NCBI GenBank assembly: GCA_903859795.1
Contig: CAIOOC010000590.1
Location: 1 to 5,746 of the forward strand
Source: an uncultured Bacteroidia bacterium
GTDB lineage: Bacteria; Bacteroidota; Bacteroidia; Bacteroidales; Prolixibacteraceae
Reading direction: 5' to 3'
Length of the DNA: 5,746 bases
Shown here: piece by piece, positions 1 to 5,618 of the stretch
Layout of the letters: every line of letters begins with the position of its first letter
Numbering within the stretch: the stretch's first letter is position 1
Made by a program: the position numbers and the translations under genes
Notes under the pieces: model-generated
Databases searched by the model: none
Told to the model about the DNA's origin: nothing
What the model saw: the letters and a program-made list of their open reading frames with translations, nothing else

Positions 1-15
1 GATCGTCAAAAACAT
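1..15 (-). CDS. Possible start of a gene overlapping pdxA (partial, 5 codons)
   Basis: On the minus strand the pdxA stop codon TAA shares its last A with an ATG (TAATG), and the reading frame stays open for five codons (M-F-L-T-I) to the window edge. The purine-rich GGTGGAG, inside the last pdxA codons, lies about five bases upstream of this ATG and could act as a ribosome binding site. One-base TAATG overlaps are typical of translationally coupled genes in an operon, so a co-transcribed gene downstream of pdxA is plausible. Five residues cannot identify a product, and the ATG could be chance. Confidence 0.35.
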
Positions 16-1076
16 TATTCTCCACCCGTTCTGTCAATCTCATGGCGCTGTAAAGGATTTTTTGAAAGGACGCCATACCGTTTTCTGTTCTCAAAGAGGT
101 CAATGGCCAAATAAAGGGCATTTCGGAACGACTCTTCAGATGCAGCACCGGTTCCTGCAATATCGTAAGCTGTTCCATGACCCGGAGAGGTGCGTATAAC
201 GGGCAACCCGGCCGTATAATTAACACCCGATTCGAAGGCCAGTGACTTAAATGGGATCAAACCCTGGTCATGGTACATAGCCAAAGTGGCGTCGAACTTT
301 TTAAAATCTCCTGCACCAAAAAATCCATCAGCCGGATAAGGTCCCAAGGCGATTATTCCTTCATCGTTTGCCTGTCTTATTGCGGGTATGATAATTCGTT
401 CCTCCTCATCACCAATAACGCCGCCATCGCCAGCATGAGGATTTAATCCTAAGACTGCAATCCGGGGTTTTCTGATTGAAAAATCTTCGAGCAAAGTTTT
501 ATGAAGCACCCTTAGATTACTTAGGATATTTTCTTTCGTTATTGATGTAACAACCTGACTTATTGGAATGTGTCCAGTCACAACGCCAATCTTCAGGATA
601 TCGCTGATCATCAGCATAACGAAGTTCTTTGTTCCAAATTCCTTCGCAAAATATTCAGTGTGCCCGGGAAACTTAAAACTTTCGGATTGAATGTTTTCTT
701 TATTGATTGGGGCAGTAACAATGGCGTCAATTTCGCCAGATTTGAGGTCCCGGACAGCAGCTTCAAGAGCAGCCAGCGCGGCCTCACCCGCCATTTTTGT
801 CGATTTCCCAAGCTCCACTCTCACCTCTTCGCTGACACAGTTGATAATATTTGGCCGCTTTGGATTTGCATCTTTGGCCGTATTGATCGTGTTAAATGTA
901 AAAATCTCATTATCCATCGCCTTGCGATAATAGGCAGCGACCTTTGATGAACCGTAAACAATTGGAGTACACATCTCCAGAATCCTGCTATCGGCCAAAG
1001 CTTTAATAATTATTTCGTATCCAATGCCATTTATATCACCGTGGGTGATACCCACTTTAATTTTATGTTGCTCCAT
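15..1076 (-). CDS. pdxA: 4-hydroxythreonine-4-phosphate dehydrogenase (PdxA)
   Basis: This 353-residue cytoplasmic enzyme performs the NAD-dependent oxidation of 4-phosphohydroxy-L-threonine in the DXP-dependent branch of pyridoxal 5'-phosphate biosynthesis; its product is condensed with deoxyxylulose phosphate by PdxJ. Family motifs are present in order: THGDINGIGYE near residues 11-21, APINKENI at 122-129 followed by FPGHTE at 136-141, TGHIPIS at 167-173, GLNPHAGDGG at 210-219, MYHDQGLIPFK at 267-277 and RTSPGHGTAYDIAG at 295-308. By analogy with the E. coli enzyme, His169, His214 and His269 should bind the divalent metal. It is about 25 residues longer than E. coli PdxA. The GDINGIGYE form, where the E. 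coli motif has GxPAGIGP, is as I recall usual in Bacteroidota. The ATG has AAAAGG six bases upstream. The stop overlaps a possible downstream start, suggesting an operon leaving the window. Confidence 0.96.
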   Translation of the reverse strand: MEQHKIKVGITHGDINGIGYEIIIKALADSRILEMCTPIVYGSSKVAAYYRKAMDNEIFTFNTINTAKDANPKRPNIINCVSEEVRVELGKSTKMAGEAALAALEAAVRDLKSGEIDAIVTAPINKENIQSESFKFPGHTEYFAKEFGTKNFVMLMISDILKIGVVTGHIPISQVVTSITKENILSNLRVLHKTLLEDFSIRKPRIAVLGLNPHAGDGGVIGDEEERIIIPAIRQANDEGIIALGPYPADGFFGAGDFKKFDATLAMYHDQGLIPFKSLAFESGVNYTAGLPVIRTSPGHGTAYDIAGTGAASEESFRNALYLAIDLFENRKRYGVLSKNPLQRHEIDRTGGE

Positions 1077-1083
1077 TCCAAGC
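1077..1083 (-). other. Leader region of pdxA next to the start codon
   Basis: Directly upstream of the pdxA ATG, the minus strand reads CTTTTAAAAGGCTTGGA. It holds AAAAGG, a modest ribosome binding site six bases before the start. The adjoining perfect 10-bp palindrome CTTTTAAAAG (1084-1093) overlaps most of that AAAAGG, so local pairing could partly mask it. This supports the chosen start, but the palindrome is short and may be chance. Confidence 0.35.
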
Positions 1084-1129
1084 CTTTTAAAAGTTAATGT
1101 TCAACAGGATTATTCCCTGGTTGACTTGT

Positions 1130-1137
1130 CAAATATA
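1130..1137 (-). promoter_or_regulatory. Candidate -7 element of the pdxA promoter
   Basis: The minus strand reads TATATTTG, a full match to the Bacteroidota -7 consensus TAnnTTTG, about 54 bases upstream of the pdxA start. No clear TTTG or TTG lies about 19-21 bases further upstream, so the -33 half is poor. Transcription would begin near 1124 and leave a leader of about 48 bases. Octamers of this kind arise fairly often by chance in AT-rich DNA, so the evidence is the match plus its sensible position. Confidence 0.4.
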
Positions 1138-1215
1138 AGGTTTTAATTTGAAAATACCGGCTAGGTAAATAATACAGGAACAGATGTGGTGAACACCTTC
1201 AATATTAATTGGGTA

Positions 1216-1239
1216 AAGGCGATCTCTGTTATCAGCCTT
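1216..1239 (-). terminator. Stem-loop just after the aminopeptidase gene
   Basis: AAGGCGAT at 1216-1223 pairs with ATCAGCCTT at 1231-1239, with one bulged A and a seven-base loop. It begins nine bases past the aminopeptidase stop codon on the minus strand. No T-run follows it in that direction, so it is not a standard intrinsic terminator. It may mark the transcript's 3' end or merely be a weak hairpin. Confidence 0.25.
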
Positions 1240-1247
1240 AAACCGGG

Positions 1248-2681
1248 TCAATCTAAATGGTTTAAAAAATCAATCAGTAATCGTACACCTGTTGCAGTCC
1301 CCCCTTTGGACCTGTAATGATCTGATTTATTTAAAAATGCAGGACCAGCAATGTCGAGATGAATCCAGGGATAATCAATAAAATTCTCCAGAAATTTACC
1401 CGCTGTTATTGCTCCTGCTTCGCGCGAGCCAATGTTTTTTATGTCTGCAATGTCCGATTTAATTGACTCGGCATACTCTTCCCATAACGGAAATTCGACG
1501 ATTCTTTCGCATACATTCTCACCCGATTGCTTTAAAGCGCTAAAAACTGTTTGCCCCACATTTCCCATCCCAACAATCCCCTGATTCCCAATCGCCATGG
1601 ATGCAGATCCTGTTAGTGTCGCCACATCAATTACCAATTCGGGATTATAATCTTTGGCAAAACTCAAGGCATCAGCGAGTATGAGTCTCCCTTCCGCATC
1701 GGTATTGAGCACCTCAACAGTTTTACCATTATGCATTACAATTACATCGCCTGGTGCATAGGCATTTCCGTCCGGGCGGTTATCGGTCGCTGGTATAAGT
1801 GCTATAAGATTCAGGGGCAACTTACATTTAGCTGCATAATAAAGGACTGCAGCTACAACGGCGCCTCCTGCCATATCGCATTTCATATAATCCATCGAAT
1901 CCTTTGTCGGTTTAAGGCTCAATCCCCCTGTATCATAAACGACCCCCTTACCTACCAGAACAATAGGGTTCAAATTTTTTGCATAAGCAGGTTTCCATTT
2001 TAAAACTGAAAATGTTGGTGGATCAATACTTCCCTGATTTACTGCCAGCAAACCTCCCATGTTCAGTGCTTTAATACGCTCTTTATCAAAGATTACCGAC
2101 TCGAAACCTGACGCTTCGCCCATCGCCTGAAAAGATTCGGCAAGTTTAACGGAATTCAAATGTGAACCTGGCTCATTGACAAGATCACGGGCTATAAAGA
2201 CAGCCTCAACCATTACAGCCAATTGATCGATTTGATTCTGTGAAATATTTGTACCGACAAAGTTTATTTGATCAAGGTTCCATTGTTTTTTAGCGGATGA
2301 GGACTGGTATTTTAAGAACTGATAACTTCCTAACGATAATCCTTCAGCCAGTGCGAATATTCCATCAGGATCGGTTGATGAAACCATTAGATCGATCTGT
2401 GTAATAGCATCCTTACGTAATATCCAGGAAATCTCATTTCCTCTTCTCCGGCATTGCTCCAAAAATGCTCCCTTGTCCTTGGTATTATCGCAATATACCA
2501 CGAGAATAAGCTCTGTATATCTGTTAATTACTACCAGACTATTCTCTTCTGACTGTTTGTTCAAATATGCGGTTTCATGCTCATTCAAAGACATGCTTTC
2601 GACAGCTTTCCGGTCCAGAATAAGCCACGCTTTTGCCATTGACCGGCGCTCGGGACTTTGATTAAAATTTATATTCCTCAT
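1248..2681 (-). CDS. Leucyl aminopeptidase, M17 family
   Basis: This 477-residue cytosolic metallopeptidase removes N-terminal residues such as leucine from peptides and serves peptide turnover. A variable N-terminal domain covers roughly residues 1-145, followed by the catalytic domain from about 150 to the end. The two-metal site is complete by alignment to E. coli PepA: VGKGVVYDTGG supplies Lys245 and Asp250, SLKP the catalytic Lys257, MKCDMAGG Asp269, and the signature NTDAEGRL (326-333) Asp328, Glu330 and the catalytic Arg332. RDLVNEPG (165-172) is another family hallmark. Length is normal and there is no signal peptide. The first ATG was kept; Met15 is a possible later start, and neither has a strong ribosome binding site. 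It is transcribed toward pdxA, 171 bp away, and divergently from speA. E. coli PepA also binds DNA, but nothing here shows that role, so I give no symbol. Confidence 0.95.
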   Translation of the reverse strand: MRNINFNQSPERRSMAKAWLILDRKAVESMSLNEHETAYLNKQSEENSLVVINRYTELILVVYCDNTKDKGAFLEQCRRRGNEISWILRKDAITQIDLMVSSTDPDGIFALAEGLSLGSYQFLKYQSSSAKKQWNLDQINFVGTNISQNQIDQLAVMVEAVFIARDLVNEPGSHLNSVKLAESFQAMGEASGFESVIFDKERIKALNMGGLLAVNQGSIDPPTFSVLKWKPAYAKNLNPIVLVGKGVVYDTGGLSLKPTKDSMDYMKCDMAGGAVVAAVLYYAAKCKLPLNLIALIPATDNRPDGNAYAPGDVIVMHNGKTVEVLNTDAEGRLILADALSFAKDYNPELVIDVATLTGSASMAIGNQGIVGMGNVGQTVFSALKQSGENVCERIVEFPLWEEYAESIKSDIADIKNIGSREAGAITAGKFLENFIDYPWIHLDIAGPAFLNKSDHYRSKGGTATGVRLLIDFLNHLD

Positions 2682-2702
2682 GGTTTTTTCGCATTTACTT
2701 AT

Positions 2703-2720
2703 CCGGATTTTACCGGATTT
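2703..2720. repeat. Two direct copies of CCGGATTT with ten-base period
   Basis: CCGGATTT occurs at 2703-2710 and again at 2713-2720, so both copies sit on the same face of the helix. They fall at or just downstream of the transcription start predicted for the aminopeptidase gene (near 2726), where a bound protein could block transcription. Two copies are too few to exclude chance. Confidence 0.4.
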
Positions 2721-2730
2721 AATGATTATA

Positions 2731-2738
2731 CAAAATTA
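2731..2738 (-). promoter_or_regulatory. Candidate -7 element of the aminopeptidase promoter
   Basis: The minus strand reads TAATTTTG, a full match to TAnnTTTG, with the start codon about 50 bases downstream and a predicted leader of about 45 bases. The -33 position lacks a clear TTG. Position and match support it, but a chance occurrence is possible in this AT-rich spacer. Confidence 0.35.
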
Positions 2739-2811
2739 CTACCTTTATCGCAGATTATAATCAGATGTTGATTTTGCGAAAAAGGTTTCAATGAATGAAG
2801 CATTTGGCCAC

Positions 2812-2847
2812 TTTTTCATTAGCAATAATTGCCGAACAAATGAAAAA
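2812..2847. repeat. Nested dyad in the divergent promoter region
   Basis: TTTTTCATT (2812-2820) and AATGAAAAA (2839-2847) are perfect nine-base inverted copies. Between them lies a second palindrome, GCAATAATTGC (2822-2832), symmetric around one base. No T-run or stop codon fits a terminator here, and it lies between the two promoter candidates, so a protein-binding site is the more likely reading. I do not recognise the motif. Confidence 0.45.
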
Positions 2848-2942
2848 TACCGGAGTACACCCGTAATGTTCAGAAAATAGTTATTTTAGATCCGGCAAGT
2901 TGAAAATTTTCAGGCTTCCCAGATCTCAGCAAAATTTAGTAT

Positions 2943-2950
2943 TAAATTTG
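2943..2950 (+). promoter_or_regulatory. Candidate -7 element of the speA promoter
   Basis: TAAATTTG matches TAnnTTTG fully and lies about 70 bases upstream of the speA ATG, giving a start near 2955 and a leader of about 64 bases. The expected -33 TTTG is missing at 19-21 bases spacing, so initiation may be weak or need an activator. The leader contains GTTAAC twice (2974-2979 and 2982-2987), the second inside the palindrome GGTTAACC. Confidence 0.45.
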
Positions 2951-3018
2951 AAGAAGAGATCATTAATTAGTAAGTTAACAGGTTAACCATCAGGTTTTAC
3001 AAGATAAAAGAATTATTA

Positions 3019-4911
3019 ATGAGGAAATGGCGTACCGAAGACTCTGCAGAGCTCTATAACATCAATGGATGGGGGATCAATTATTTTTCAATCAGTGAGA
3101 AAGGGCATATTGTTGTAACGCCGAAGAAAAATGGCGTTGAAGTTGACTTAAAAGAGTTAGTTGAAGAGCTTCAGTTGCGTGATGTCTCTGCCCCGATGTT
3201 AATCCGGTTTCCGGATATTTTGGATAGCAGAATTGAGAAAATGGCAAGTTGTTTTAAAATTGCATCAGAAGAATATTTGTATAAAGCCCAGAATTTCATC
3301 ATTTATCCCATTAAGGTCAATCAAATGAGGCCTGTTGTGGAAGAGATTGTCAGTCACGGAAAAAAATTCAATATCGGTCTGGAGGCAGGATCAAAACCCG
3401 AATTACATGCTGTCATTGCCATTAATACCGATAATGATTCCCTGATCATCTGTAATGGTTATAAAGATGAAGATTATATTGAACTTGCGTTGCTGGCTCA
3501 AAAGATGGGTCGCCGTATTTTCCTGGTTGTTGAGAAATTAAGTGAGCTTAAATTAATCATTAAAATTGCCAAGCAGTTTAAAATAAGACCCAACCTTGGG
3601 ATCAGGATTAAACTGGCCAGCTCGGGGAGTGGTAAATGGGAAGATTCGGGGGGTGACGTAAGTAAATTCGGACTCACTTCAAGTGAATTACTTGAAGCTT
3701 TAGATATTCTGGAAAAGAACAAGATGAAGGATTGTCTTCATTTGGTACATTTTCACATTGGCAGCCAGGTAAATAAAATAAGACGTATAAAAATTGCAAT
3801 CCGTGAGGCATCGCAATTCTACGTTCAGCTGCATCAAAACGGGTATAACATAAGTTTTGTGGATATTGGTGGCGGATTAGGTGTTGATTATGATGGGACC
3901 AGATCGTCGAATAGTGAAAGCAGTGTGAACTATAGCATCCAGGAGTATGTTAACGATGTGATTTCGACGATGGTTGATGTCAGTGACAAGAATAACCTGC
4001 CTCATCCCAATATCATCACAGAATCGGGAAGATCGCTCACTGCGCATCATTCTGTGCTTATCTTTGAGGTTCTTGAGGCAACGAGTCTACCGATTTGGGA
4101 GGAGGAGGAAGAGATTGATCCCAATGATCATGAATTGCTCAAGGAGCTTTTCTCGCTATGGAATACGCTGAATCAGACCAGAATGCATGAGACCTGGCAT
4201 GATGCTCAACAGATCCGGGAGGAAACTCTGGACCGCTTCAGTCTGGGTCTTTTGGATCTTCAGACCAGAGCCAAGATTGAACGTTTGTTCTGGTCAATTG
4301 CCAAAGAGGTTCAACAGATGACCAATGGGATGAAACATGTTTCCGAGGAGCTGATTAATCTTCCTAAGTTATTATCAGATAAATATTTCTGTAATTTCTC
4401 ACTTTTCCAGTCACTTCCAGACTCATGGGCAATCGACCAGATATTTCCGATTATACCAATCCAGAGGCTTGATGAAAAACCTGACAGGTCAGCTACACTT
4501 CAGGACATTACATGCGATTCGGATGGAAAAATTGATAATTTCATCTCTACGCGAAATCTCTCATACTACCTGCCTGTCCATTCACTTAAACCCAAGGAGC
4601 CATACTATATTGGGGTATTTTTGGTTGGTGCATATCAGGAAATTCTGGGTGATCTACATAATCTTTTTGGAGATACCAATGCCGTACATGTTTCAGTAGA
4701 CGAAAAAGAATATAGCATAGATCAGATAATCGATGGCGAAACAGTTGCAGAAGTTTTGGAATACGTTCAGTACAATCCCAAAAAACTAGTCAGGACGGTT
4801 GAGACATGGGTAACATCATCTGTAAAATCAGGCATTATAACCGCCGAAGAGGGGAAGGAATTCCTGTCAAATTATCGTTCCGGATTATATGGCTATACCT
4901 ATCTGGAGTAA
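3019..4911 (+). CDS. speA: Biosynthetic arginine decarboxylase (SpeA)
   Basis: This 630-residue PLP-dependent enzyme decarboxylates L-arginine to agmatine, the first step of the agmatine route to putrescine and spermidine. It belongs to the alanine racemase-like fold III group, close in length to E. coli SpeA (658). YPIKVNQ (96-102) contains the PLP lysine, Lys99. HFHIGSQ (244-250), the glycine loop DIGGGLGVDYDGT (282-294) and ESGRSLTAHH (335-344) form the cofactor site in the barrel. ITCDSDGKID (497-506) carries the conserved Cys499 and Asp500 that act from the C-terminal sheet domain, and GAYQEILGDLHNLFGD (537-552) follows. Residues about 360-460 form the helical insert typical of this family, here with an acidic stretch EEEEE. 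No signal peptide is seen. An in-frame TAA at 2971 with no ATG after it fixes the start; the ribosome binding site is weak, as usual in Bacteroidota. It stands alone, ended by a strong terminator. Confidence 0.97.
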   Translation: MRKWRTEDSAELYNINGWGINYFSISEKGHIVVTPKKNGVEVDLKELVEELQLRDVSAPMLIRFPDILDSRIEKMASCFKIASEEYLYKAQNFIIYPIKVNQMRPVVEEIVSHGKKFNIGLEAGSKPELHAVIAINTDNDSLIICNGYKDEDYIELALLAQKMGRRIFLVVEKLSELKLIIKIAKQFKIRPNLGIRIKLASSGSGKWEDSGGDVSKFGLTSSELLEALDILEKNKMKDCLHLVHFHIGSQVNKIRRIKIAIREASQFYVQLHQNGYNISFVDIGGGLGVDYDGTRSSNSESSVNYSIQEYVNDVISTMVDVSDKNNLPHPNIITESGRSLTAHHSVLIFEVLEATSLPIWEEEEEIDPNDHELLKELFSLWNTLNQTRMHETWHDAQQIREETLDRFSLGLLDLQTRAKIERLFWSIAKEVQQMTNGMKHVSEELINLPKLLSDKYFCNFSLFQSLPDSWAIDQIFPIIPIQRLDEKPDRSATLQDITCDSDGKIDNFISTRNLSYYLPVHSLKPKEPYYIGVFLVGAYQEILGDLHNLFGDTNAVHVSVDEKEYSIDQIIDGETVAEVLEYVQYNPKKLVRTVETWVTSSVKSGIITAEEGKEFLSNYRSGLYGYTYLE

Positions 4912-4949
4912 ATATCATTATAAATAATTTTATTAGGTTCCCATTCCTA

Positions 4950-5003
4950 TAAGGTATAAGGCTAAATAATGTATAGAATTTAGCCTTATACCTTAAATTT
5001 TTT
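4950..5003. terminator. Strong intrinsic terminator after speA
   Basis: AAGGTATAAGGCTAAAT (4951-4967) pairs perfectly with ATTTAGCCTTATACCTT (4978-4994); one further T-A pair (4950/4995) makes 18 bp around a ten-base loop. Six T residues follow at 4998-5003, as expected for Rho-independent termination of speA, whose stop lies 38 bases upstream. On the opposite strand only short T-runs follow, so leftward termination would be weaker. Confidence 0.85.
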
Positions 5004-5024
5004 ATAGTCCCTTCCCATTCTTTC

Positions 5025-5050
5025 AATTATAAAATGATGATTTTATAATT
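5025..5050. repeat. Perfect palindrome, 11-bp arms (copy 1)
   Basis: AATTATAAAAT (5025-5035) and ATTTTATAATT (5040-5050) pair perfectly around the loop GATG. A short TTTT at 5049-5052 follows, which could let it act as a backup terminator for speA, but the stem has no G-C pair and would be weak. It closely resembles the palindrome at 5184-5213. Confidence 0.65.
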
Positions 5051-5077
5051 TTATACATTATAATTAGTTTCTCTTGT

Positions 5078-5105
5078 AAAACCTGGATTACCATTCCCCG
5101 GTTTT
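5078..5105 (+). repeat. Imperfect hairpin with trailing T residues
   Basis: AAAACC (5078-5083) pairs with GGTTTT (5100-5105); after one T/C mismatch, GG (5085-5086) pairs with CC (5097-5098), leaving a ten-base loop. The distal arm runs into TTTTT at 5102-5106. It could be a weak terminator reading right, but the T-run is part of the stem, so I keep it as a hairpin only. Confidence 0.35.
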
Positions 5106-5183
5106 TAGGTAACAATTTTGATGTCTTCCCTATTTAAACAGGCGTTTCTGAAAAATTTATTTAATAAATAAGATTATATCAAC

Positions 5184-5213
5184 AATTGAATAAAATCAAT
5201 ATTTTATTCAATT
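5184..5213. repeat. Perfect palindrome, 13-bp arms (copy 2)
   Basis: AATTGAATAAAAT (5184-5196) and ATTTTATTCAATT (5201-5213) pair perfectly around the loop CAAT. Compared with the palindrome at 5025-5050, the left arm has an extra GA after AATT and the right arm the matching TC before AATT, so the pairing is kept. No T-run follows on either strand, which argues against a terminator. It may be a dispersed repeat, a protein-binding site or a structured RNA segment. Confidence 0.65.
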
Positions 5214-5276
5214 ATAAGAAAAAACAGGTGGCTGGTTAAGAGAAACCCAAATATAAATAACGGTTATAATTAGATT

Positions 5277-5304
5277 TCACAATGGTTCAACCGAACGATT
5301 GTGA
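5277..5304. repeat. 28-bp dyad with TCACAAT/ATTGTGA ends
   Basis: TCACAAT (5277-5283) and ATTGTGA (5298-5304) are perfect inverted ends. Inside them, after a G/G mismatch, GTTC (5285-5288) pairs with GAAC (5293-5296) around the loop AACC. This is richer in G-C than its surroundings and has no T-run on either side, so it looks more like a protein-binding site or a structured RNA than a terminator. I do not recognise the regulator. Confidence 0.5.
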
Positions 5305-5330
5305 TCATAAACCTCTTTGTCTCCAGACAC

Positions 5331-5386
5331 TTAGAACAATATTCTAAAAAATATAGTTCGAATTAGGTAAGCCTAAAAAACTATGT
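5331..5386. repeat. Two adjacent hairpins
   Basis: TTAGAA (5331-5336) and TTCTAA (5342-5347) flank a five-base loop. Four bases on, a longer structure combines ATAGTT (5353-5358) with AACTAT (5379-5384) and TTAGG (5363-5367) with CCTAA (5372-5376), with an internal loop of four and two bases and a TAAG end loop. Together with the dyad at 5277-5304 they form a run of three structures within 110 bp, which could be part of one folded RNA, although no promoter for it was found. Confidence 0.35.
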
Positions 5387-5506
5387 TCATATAATATCTA
5401 AAATTATCTTACAGATTTTTAATGGATTACACTTCATTAAACTTAAATATAGAATCAAAATATTCAATCCTATAAAAGCCCTTTTCAAGAATTTAAACCA
5501 AATAAA

Positions 5507-5516
5507 AAGGAGGTGA
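5507..5516 (+). other. Orphan Shine-Dalgarno-like AAGGAGGTGA
   Basis: AAGGAGGTGA complements the usual 16S rRNA 3' end almost fully, stronger than anything before the other genes here. No ATG, GTG or TTG lies five to ten bases downstream. The nearest ATG, at 5542, opens an 18-codon frame and is too far away. The only longer frame would begin at the GTG inside the motif itself (5513-5620, 35 codons). No gene is called. Confidence 0.3.
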
Positions 5517-5554
5517 ATTTCAAATTAGCCTTAAATTTTTCATGCGAATATATC

Positions 5555-5580
5555 TTTACATATGTAAATATTTTATTTAC
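5555..5580. promoter_or_regulatory. Operator-like palindromes upstream of the right-end promoter
   Basis: TTTACATATGTAAA (5555-5568) is a perfect 14-bp palindrome. It overlaps a second inverted pair, GTAAATA (5564-5570) with TATTTAC (5574-5580). TTTACAT recurs at 5576-5582, 21 bases from the first copy, and GTAAAT at 5595-5600 inside the promoter spacer. Spacing near two helical turns and the position just upstream of the -33 element suit a transcription factor site. The factor cannot be named from this. Confidence 0.45.
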
Positions 5581-5585
5581 ATTTA

Positions 5586-5617
5586 TTTGTATAAGTAAAT
5601 TTATTTTCTTATCTTTG
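5586..5617 (+). promoter_or_regulatory. Bacteroidota-type promoter reading out of the window
   Basis: TTTG at 5586-5589 and TATCTTTG at 5610-5617 match the Bacteroidota -33 and -7 elements with 20 bases between them, close to the usual 19-21. This is the only place in the window where both halves fit. Transcription should start near 5622 and run right. At least about 120 bases of leader follow with no substantial reading frame, so the product is a gene or RNA beyond the window; a stable RNA cannot be excluded. Confidence 0.6.
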
Positions 5618-5618
5618 T

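Larger units (their letters stand above)
2682..3018. other. Divergent intergenic region between aminopeptidase and speA
   Basis: These 337 bp contain no credible gene. They hold a candidate promoter for each direction: TAATTTTG on the minus strand at 2731-2738 and TAAATTTG on the plus strand at 2943-2950. Several small repeats lie between or beside them: two CCGGATTT copies ten bases apart (2703-2720), a TTTTTCGCA/TGCGAAAAA inverted pair (2685-2693 and 2775-2783), a GATTATAATC palindrome (2753-2762), a nested dyad (2812-2847), and two GTTAAC sites (2974-2987). Such a region could carry regulator sites for one or both genes; I recognise no known operator. Confidence 0.7.

Noticed and set aside
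570..947. Plus-strand open frame of 125 codons opposite pdxA
   Set aside because: It lies wholly antisense to a well-supported pdxA, and its translation shows no recognisable motif; it is a frame shadow.
1731..2003. Plus-strand open frame of 90 codons opposite the aminopeptidase
   Set aside because: It is antisense to the catalytic core of the M17 peptidase, with cysteine- and histidine-rich random-looking translation.
3974..4171. Second-frame plus-strand open frame inside speA
   Set aside because: It overlaps conserved SpeA residues in another frame and has no ribosome binding site or family features.
3019..4911. Reading the decarboxylase as diaminopimelate or ornithine decarboxylase
   Set aside because: The length of 630 residues, the helical insert at about 360-460 and the SpeA-specific YPIKVNQ, GGGLGVDYDG and TCDSDG motifs fit arginine decarboxylase; the other fold III enzymes are near 400 residues.
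4835..5026. Minus-strand frame of 63 codons crossing the speA end and the terminator
   Set aside because: It reads through the perfect terminator hairpin and the antisense 3' end of speA, so the frame is accidental.
5155..5169. Palindrome ATTTATTTAATAAAT
   Set aside because: It consists only of A and T in a very AT-rich stretch, so it is expected by chance.
5025..5213. A MITE-like element bounded by the two palindromes
   Set aside because: No target-site duplication was visible at its edges and there are no clean terminal inverted repeats; the palindromes are reported as repeats only.
5248..5255. Minus-strand TATATTTG as a promoter for a leftward small RNA
   Set aside because: It matches the -7 consensus, but the nearest TTG-like -33 element is 24 bases away, and no terminator or structure defines a leftward product.
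5507..5520. Reverse complement of a 16S rRNA 3' end, suggesting an rRNA gene fragment
   Set aside because: The match stops after AAAGGAGGTGA, where the rRNA complement would continue TCCAGCC; the following sequence is unrelated.
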